In this document: in pieces, positions 59,650 through 64,000 of the stretch | How positions within the stretch are numbered: position 1 is the stretch's first letter | Layout: the number at the start of each line of letters is the position of its first letter | Assembly (NCBI GenBank): GCA_045039925.1 | Contig: CP108400.1 | Location: 3,100,001-3,164,000, forward strand | Reading direction: 5' to 3' | Length of the DNA stretch: 64,000 bases | Source: Yinghuangia sp045039925 | GTDB lineage: Bacteria > Actinomycetota > Actinomycetes > Streptomycetales > Streptomycetaceae | Position numbers and translations under genes: made by a program | The notes under the pieces: generated by a model | What the model was told of the DNA's origin: nothing | Database searches by the model: none | Seen by the model: the letters and a program-made list of their open reading frames with translations, nothing else

Positions 59650-60861
59650 TCAGTCCTGGGTTCCCGGCGGGCGACCTGACGATCCGCCGAGCAGGCTCGC
59701 GGGGGCCAGCGCCTGGCCGCCGAAACGGTCCCGCACGGCGTCGGCGGCGCGTTCGATCTCCGCCCAGCCCCGGGCCCGTTCACCGAGCACCATCTGGCGG
59801 GGGCGGTCGCCGTCGACCAGGTGTTCCATGCGTACCCCGACCAGGCGCAGGCGGGCCCGTTCGAGGCCGAGTCCGGCGTGCAGGGCGCATGCGGTCGTGT
59901 AGATCTCGCGGCCCACGTCGGTCGCCTCGCGGAGGGTTTTCGACCTGGTCAGCGTGGTGAAGTCGGAGAAACGCACCTTGATGGAGACGGTGCGGCCGGC
60001 CAACCCGGCGGCGCGCAGGCGGGCTCCGGTGCGGGTGGCGAGGCGGAGCAGCGCGCGGCGTACCACCTCGGGGTCGTCGACGTCCGCGGGGAAGGTCTCC
60101 TCGTGGCCCATGCTGCGCTCGGGCTCGGACGGCACCACCGGACGCTCGTCGCGCCCCCAGGCCAGCGCGTGCAGAGTGCGGCCCGCGGCCTGGCCCAGGG
60201 CCCGGCAGAGCGTCGCGCGGGGGGTGTGGGCGATATCACCCACGGTGTGCAGTCCCAGGCGGGTCAGGACGGCTTCGGTGCGTTCTCCGACCCCCCACAG
60301 CCGGGAGACCGGGAGGGGGTGCAGGAAGGCGACGGCCTCGTGGTCGCGGACCACGCGGAGGCCGTCCGGTTTGACGGTGGCGCCCGCGAGTTTGGCGACG
60401 AACTTCGTGCTCGCTACACCGACCGAACAGGTGATGCCCTGCTCGTCGGCGATGCGGGCGCGGATCATCTCGCCGATGCGCACGGGGTCGCCGCCGAGGC
60501 GGCGCAGCGAGCCGCCGAGGTCGAGGAACGCCTCGTCGAGGGAGAGCGGTTCGACGGTCGGGGTGAGCGAGCGCAGCATCGCCATGACGTTGTCGGATAC
60601 GCGCGCGTATTCGTCGTGGTCGGGCGGGAGGTAGACGGCCTGCGGGCAGAGGCGCCGGGCACGGCCGACCGGCTGGCCCGCGTACACGCCGTACGCGCGG
60701 ACGTCGTGCGTCGCGGACAGCACGACCCCGCGCGCGCCCAGCGCCCCGACGACCACGGGACGCCCGACCAGTTCGGGCCGGCGGCGGATCTCGACGGACG
60801 CGTAGAAGGCGTCCATGTCGACGTGCATGACGGTGGGCAGGGGGGTGGGGTCGGAGGTCAT
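59650..60861 (-). CDS. dinB: DNA polymerase IV (Y-family, DinB)
   Basis: The 403-residue translesion polymerase has the catalytic palm VMHVDMDAFYASVE (~11-24) and PLSLDEAFLDLGG (~110-122). Helix-hairpin-helix and thumb follow (LWGVGERTEAVLTRLGLHTV), then the little finger domain (~245-360). A beta-clamp-binding peptide near the C-terminus is not obvious. The start at 60861 follows GGCGGTGAG. The frame continues upstream through the 9-bp minisatellite, but that would add an implausible Gly-Arg-Pro repeat. It is on the same strand as a methyltransferase and a dnaE2-type gene. Confidence 0.94.
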   Translation of the reverse strand: MTSDPTPLPTVMHVDMDAFYASVEIRRRPELVGRPVVVGALGARGVVLSATHDVRAYGVYAGQPVGRARRLCPQAVYLPPDHDEYARVSDNVMAMLRSLTPTVEPLSLDEAFLDLGGSLRRLGGDPVRIGEMIRARIADEQGITCSVGVASTKFVAKLAGATVKPDGLRVVRDHEAVAFLHPLPVSRLWGVGERTEAVLTRLGLHTVGDIAHTPRATLCRALGQAAGRTLHALAWGRDERPVVPSEPERSMGHEETFPADVDDPEVVRRALLRLATRTGARLRAAGLAGRTVSIKVRFSDFTTLTRSKTLREATDVGREIYTTACALHAGLGLERARLRLVGVRMEHLVDGDRPRQMVLGERARGWAEIERAADAVRDRFGGQALAPASLLGGSSGRPPGTQD

Positions 60862-61344
60862 GGGCTCACCGCCCGGGGCGCACGAACTGTCCAGACACAT
60901 CGGCGCCGACCGAGGTGGCCGGGACGACCTGGGCGACTCGGGCTGCCCAACTGACCGATCCGACGGACCTGCAAGGGCCAATCGACCCAATCGACCCGAC
61001 CGACCCGACCGACCTGGCCGACCTGGCCGACCTGGCCGACCTGGCCGACCTGGCCGACCTGGCCGACCTGGCCGACCTGGCCGACCTGGCCGACCTGGCC
61101 GACCTGGCCGACAGCCCAGGCTCGATCCCGGGCGATGTGATTGTCGGACCGGTTGCGCGGGCCCCCACCTTGGGGGTTTAGCGGAAGAGGTCGAGCGAGC
61201 GCGCACGAGTGTCCACAGGGGCGGTGCGATTGTCCGACCGCATAGGGGCGACTTGCCCCGCGGGCAGTCGTCCCGTCGGTCGACCTCGTACCGGTCGTCC
61301 TCGCGTCGGTCCGCGGGGCGGCGGGTCCGGCCGTTCCGGTCGCG
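60862..61344. other. Non-coding gap between methyltransferase and dinB
   Basis: 483 bases that contain the 9-bp minisatellite and flanking degenerate copies. All six frames stay open across the repeat because its unit is a multiple of three, but none has a ribosome site with a sensible product. No promoter for dinB is evident; one may lie between 60862 and 60960. Confidence 0.6.
61011..61109. repeat. 9-bp minisatellite, eleven perfect copies
   Basis: Eleven contiguous identical copies of GACCTGGCC start at 61011 and recur every nine bases to 61109. At least three degenerate copies of GACCCGACC type lie just upstream (about 60983-61010). Perfect identity points to recent slippage expansion; the number of copies probably varies between strains. 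Confidence 0.97.
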
Positions 61345-62073
61345 CTACTTGTCGGCGAGCAGGTGGATCTGGGTCGCCAGCGACCGGTACTCGGGCAGTT
61401 CCGCCGCGGCCCGCTCCAGATCGAGCAGCGCGTCGAACGACGCGGGGTCGTCGACGAGCACGCCCGGCACCAGGTCCGCGAAGACCCGGACCGCGTGCAC
61501 CGGTCCCGGCCGCAGGCCGACCTTGGTGAGCAGCACGGTGAGTTCGTCGACGGAGAACCGGCGCGGCAGCGCCGCGGGGTCGGCGAGAGCCGCCGCGGCC
61601 TGGGCGAAGTGCCCGGCCAGCGCCCGCGCCAGCACGGCCCCGGTGCGGTTCGCGGCGAGCAGGCTGAGTGTGCCGCCGTCGCGCAGCGCCGCGGCGACGG
61701 TGCCCAGCGCCTCGGCGGGCTCGTCGACGACCTCCAGGACGCCGTGGCACAGCACGACGTCCGCGGCCTCGCGCTCGACCACGTCGAACAGGTTCTGGGT
61801 GTCGCCCTGGTACGCCTTGACCAGATCGGTGACACCGGTCTCGGCCGCCCGCCGCTCCAGTGCGGCCAGCGCGTCGGGGCTGGGGTCGACGACGGTGACC
61901 CGGTGTCCGAGCCGGGCCAGCGGTACGGCGAAGTTGCCGGTCCCGCCCCCGGTGTCGAGGACGTCGAGCACATCCCGCCCCGCGGCCCGCGCACGGCGGT
62001 CCAGCGCGTCGCGCAACACCTGCCACACCACAGCGGTACGCATCGAGCTGCGGCGTCGCATCTGGTCGGACAC
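61345..62073 (-). CDS. Class I SAM-dependent methyltransferase
   Basis: The 242-residue protein has the AdoMet-binding motif VLDVLDTGGGTGNFAVPLA (~36-54), the acidic end of strand 2 in VTVVDPSPDALAAL, and VVLCHGVLEVVDEP (~105-118). The C-terminal ~90 residues are a helical cap typical of small-molecule methyltransferases. The substrate is unknown; the order with dinB and the dnaE2-type gene on one strand gives no clear hint. GTG start at 62073, with GGAGG six bases upstream. Confidence 0.88.
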   Translation of the reverse strand: MSDQMRRRSSMRTAVVWQVLRDALDRRARAAGRDVLDVLDTGGGTGNFAVPLARLGHRVTVVDPSPDALAALERRAAETGVTDLVKAYQGDTQNLFDVVEREAADVVLCHGVLEVVDEPAEALGTVAAALRDGGTLSLLAANRTGAVLARALAGHFAQAAAALADPAALPRRFSVDELTVLLTKVGLRPGPVHAVRVFADLVPGVLVDDPASFDALLDLERAAAELPEYRSLATQIHLLADK

Positions 62074-62251
62074 GGGAGGCCTCCTGTCGTCTGCCGGGAG
62101 CTCCACCCTAGTGCCGGATTGACGCGGTTTCGCCCGGCCGCGGACTCCGCGGACAACACCGACGGCGCTGCGGAAAGCAGCGCGGGCAGCCCGTTGGGCG
62201 GCACGTCGGACGGCGTGTTGGGCAGCCCGTCGGGCGGCACGCCAGGAGATG

Positions 62252-64000
62252 TCATCCCGAACTCCCCGGACTCGCGTGCCACAGTTTGCGCGGCGCGTCC
62301 TTGGTGGGGGTGCCCGGCGGGCGCAGGTCGGCGTACGGCGACACCTTGAACCCGCTCGCATGCACCAGCACACGGTGCATCACCGGCCGGGTCGAACGGC
62401 TCGCCGCGGCGCCCTCGACGGCCTCCTCGGTGGCCGCGCCCCCGGCCCCCGTCTTTGCGCCCGCTCCCGCCATGAGCGCGTGGACGGCTTCGGTGCCGCC
62501 CTCGCTCCAGGCCTCGTACAGCGCGCCCATCTCCCAGCAGCCGGTCGCGCGCAGCGACACCCCGCGCGGGCCCGTACGCCGGAGCACGCCGCGCACGACC
62601 AGGAGCCAGGAGTGGAACAGCGTGGCGGCGTACGGTCCTTGCGCGTCCTCGAAGAACGTCGCGTCGACCGGCCCCGTCGCGTCGTCGAGGGTCAGGAACA
62701 CGACGCGGCGGCCGGACCGCACCGGCGGGGTCTGGGTGGCCACCTTGACGCCCGCGACCAGGATCTCGCTGCGCGACCGCCGGGTGAGCAGGTCGCGCGA
62801 GCGCGTCACACCGATCGCGGCGAGGAAGTCGTCGTAGAAGCCGACCACATGCCGGTCGGCGTCCATGCCCAGGATCTCCAGTTCGGCGCGAACCCGTTCG
62901 GCAGGGGTCATCTCGGGCAGGCCGGTCACGGCGGGCGCCTCGTTGTCGGCGAGTCCGAAGGCGAGTTGGGTCGTGAACGCCCCGGAAGGCCGCGCCCCGC
63001 CTCCGTCCCCGTCCCGGGTTCCGCTTCCGTTCCGGGTTCCGCTTCCGTTCCGGGGTCCGTCTCCGTTTCCGGCCGCAGCCCCGGCTCCGGCAGCGCCGGT
63101 TCGGCCTCCACCCCTGCCCCCGACTCCGGTTCCCGCCGCGCGGCGCCGTCCCCTGGCCGGCGCGACCTCGCGGCCGTACCGGTCCAGGTCGGTCAGTTGC
63201 AGCAGCAGGTCGCGCCGCGTCGGACCGCCGCCGCCCGTCCCGATGGCGTGCACCGCGTCGAACGCGCCGACCAGGATCAGGCGTTCGACCACCGGCCGGG
63301 ACACCCCCGTGCGGTGCCAGAAGTCGGCCAGGGAGGTGAACGGGCGTACCCCGACGATGCGTTCGACCTCGGCCTCGCTTATACCCTTCACCTCGGACAG
63401 CGCGATGCGGATGCCTTCCTGCCCGTCGACCTCCTCGACGCGGTAGACAGCGTCCGAGACGTTGACGTCCACGCCCAGCACCGGGACGCCGAACTGCCTT
63501 GCGTCGTCCAGGATCAGGCGCTTCGGGTACATCCCCGGGTCGTGGGTCAGGACACCCGCGGCGAATGCCGCCGTGTGGTGCGCCTTGAGCCACGCGGACT
63601 GGTACGTCGGCACCGCGAACGCCGCCGCGTGCGCCTTGCAGAACCCGAACGACGCGAACGCCTTGAGGACTTCCCACACCCGTTCGACGGTGGCCCGGTC
63701 GTATCCGCGCAGGTCCGCCTCGACGCAGAACCAGTCGCGGATCGCGACCTGCCCGTCGACCGTGCCCAGGGCGCGCCGGGCGACGTCCGCCCGGGCGAAG
63801 TCGCAGCCCGTCATGGTCGCGACCATGCGGATCACCTGCTCGTGGAACACCACGACGCCCTCGGTCTCGGCGAGCGCGGGCCACAGGCTGGGATGGATGA
63901 CGTCGGGCGTGGACCAGCCCTGACGGGCGTTCAGGAACGGGGTGACCATGTCGCTCTTGACCGGCCCCGGCCGGAACAGCGAGATGTCGACGATCAGGTC
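62252..64000 (-). CDS. dnaE2: DnaE2-type DNA polymerase III alpha (error-prone), 5' part outside window
   Basis: The C-terminal 582 residues of a family-C polymerase; the frame runs off the right edge (LFRPGPVKSDMVTPFLNARQ at the edge). It shows VVFHEQVIRMVATMTGCDFA, FCKAHAAAFAVPTYQSAWLK, the helix-hairpin region and an OB-fold (SEILVAGVKVATQTPPVRSG). The replicative dnaE is elsewhere in this window, and the sequence around FGFCKAHAAAFA fits the DnaE2/ImuC group used in damage-induced mutagenesis. A Gly/Arg-rich insertion (~63000-63165) interrupts the domain order. Whether it keeps the catalytic aspartates cannot be seen here. Confidence 0.88.
   Translation of the reverse strand, partial: DLIVDISLFRPGPVKSDMVTPFLNARQGWSTPDVIHPSLWPALAETEGVVVFHEQVIRMVATMTGCDFARADVARRALGTVDGQVAIRDWFCVEADLRGYDRATVERVWEVLKAFASFGFCKAHAAAFAVPTYQSAWLKAHHTAAFAAGVLTHDPGMYPKRLILDDARQFGVPVLGVDVNVSDAVYRVEEVDGQEGIRIALSEVKGISEAEVERIVGVRPFTSLADFWHRTGVSRPVVERLILVGAFDAVHAIGTGGGGPTRRDLLLQLTDLDRYGREVAPARGRRRAAGTGVGGRGGGRTGAAGAGAAAGNGDGPRNGSGTRNGSGTRDGDGGGARPSGAFTTQLAFGLADNEAPAVTGLPEMTPAERVRAELEILGMDADRHVVGFYDDFLAAIGVTRSRDLLTRRSRSEILVAGVKVATQTPPVRSGRRVVFLTLDDATGPVDATFFEDAQGPYAATLFHSWLLVVRGVLRRTGPRGVSLRATGCWEMGALYEAWSEGGTEAVHALMAGAGAKTGAGGAATEEAVEGAAASRSTRPVMHRVLVHASGFKVSPYADLRPPGTPTKDAPRKLWHASPGSSG
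63015..63068 (-). repeat. 18-bp repeats inside the dnaE2-type gene
   Basis: Three contiguous 18-base units start at 63015, 63033 and 63051. The first two are identical and the third is diverged. They keep the reading frame and encode NGSGTR-like repeats in a Gly/Arg/Ala-rich insertion, so length changes there would not break the protein. Confidence 0.88.

Noticed and set aside
61011..61109. CRISPR array
   Set aside because: The repeats are nine bases, directly adjacent and have no spacers.
60915..61181. Plus-strand frame encoding Asp-Leu-Ala repeats across the minisatellite
   Set aside because: The frame is open only because the repeat unit is nine bases. There is no ribosome site or sensible context, and all other frames are equally open.
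60862..61206. Longer DinB with a Gly-Arg-Pro repeat N-terminus
   Set aside because: The conserved polymerase starts right after the ATG at 60861, which has a good ribosome site. The upstream extension is the translated minisatellite.
62080..62255. Minus-strand frame starting with an ATGA overlap at the dnaE2-type stop
   Set aside because: The frame runs without a stop straight through the methyltransferase gene in another phase. The product is Pro/Ser-rich with no domain, so the overlap is taken as chance.

Overview
The window is very GC-rich, uses GTG and ATG starts behind purine-rich ribosome sites, and carries the cell-wall/division (dcw) cluster in the arrangement known from Streptomyces: mraZ-rsmH-ftsL-ftsI-murE-murF-mraY-murD-ftsW-murG-ftsQ-ftsZ-pgeF-yggS-sepF-yggT-divIVA, without murC. 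A proline/glutamine-rich DivIVA, an ileS T-box leader and a TTA codon in an accessory gene also point to a filamentous actinomycete of the Streptomyces group (Streptomycetales). The genus cannot be fixed from this sequence.

Layout. 1-8.1 kb: a truncated membrane protein, a SigE-type sigma factor with a membrane partner, a Lon substrate-binding-domain protein, the YbaK deacylase, a DUF2567 membrane protein, an ABC transporter pair and a membrane protein. 8.8-20.5 kb: dnaE, a small Cys-pair protein, an MscS channel, a DUF4240 protein, a dienelactone-hydrolase-like enzyme, a Na+/H+ antiporter, rluA, lspA, a DksA/TraR protein and a DUF167 protein. 20.5-27.5 kb: T-box-controlled ileS, then two genes that look inserted (a LuxR-type regulator and an alkyl sulfatase). 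28-48.7 kb: the dcw cluster, entirely on the minus strand, apparently started by a promoter overlapped by four 10-bp-spaced MraZ-type repeats. 49-54.7 kb: a beta-carbonic anhydrase and a MoxR-DUF58-transglutaminase operon. 55-64 kb: an unrecognised 735-residue protein, a polysaccharide deacetylase divergent from a MerR regulator, DUF3040, dinB, a methyltransferase and the 3' part of a dnaE2-type polymerase running off the right edge.

How the genes work together. The dcw genes build the peptidoglycan precursor (MurE, MurF, MraY, MurD, MurG), polymerise and cross-link it at the septum (FtsW, FtsI), assemble the divisome (FtsZ, SepF, FtsQ, FtsL) and place polar growth (DivIVA). Many stops and starts overlap by four bases (ATGA, GTGA or TTGA), so translation is probably coupled. 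The replication and repair genes (dnaE, dinB, dnaE2-like) flank this block.

The most unusual items are the huge repetitive charged N-terminal extension of FtsI, the unknown three-part protein with a TTA codon at 55.1 kb, and an 11-copy 9-bp minisatellite beside dinB.
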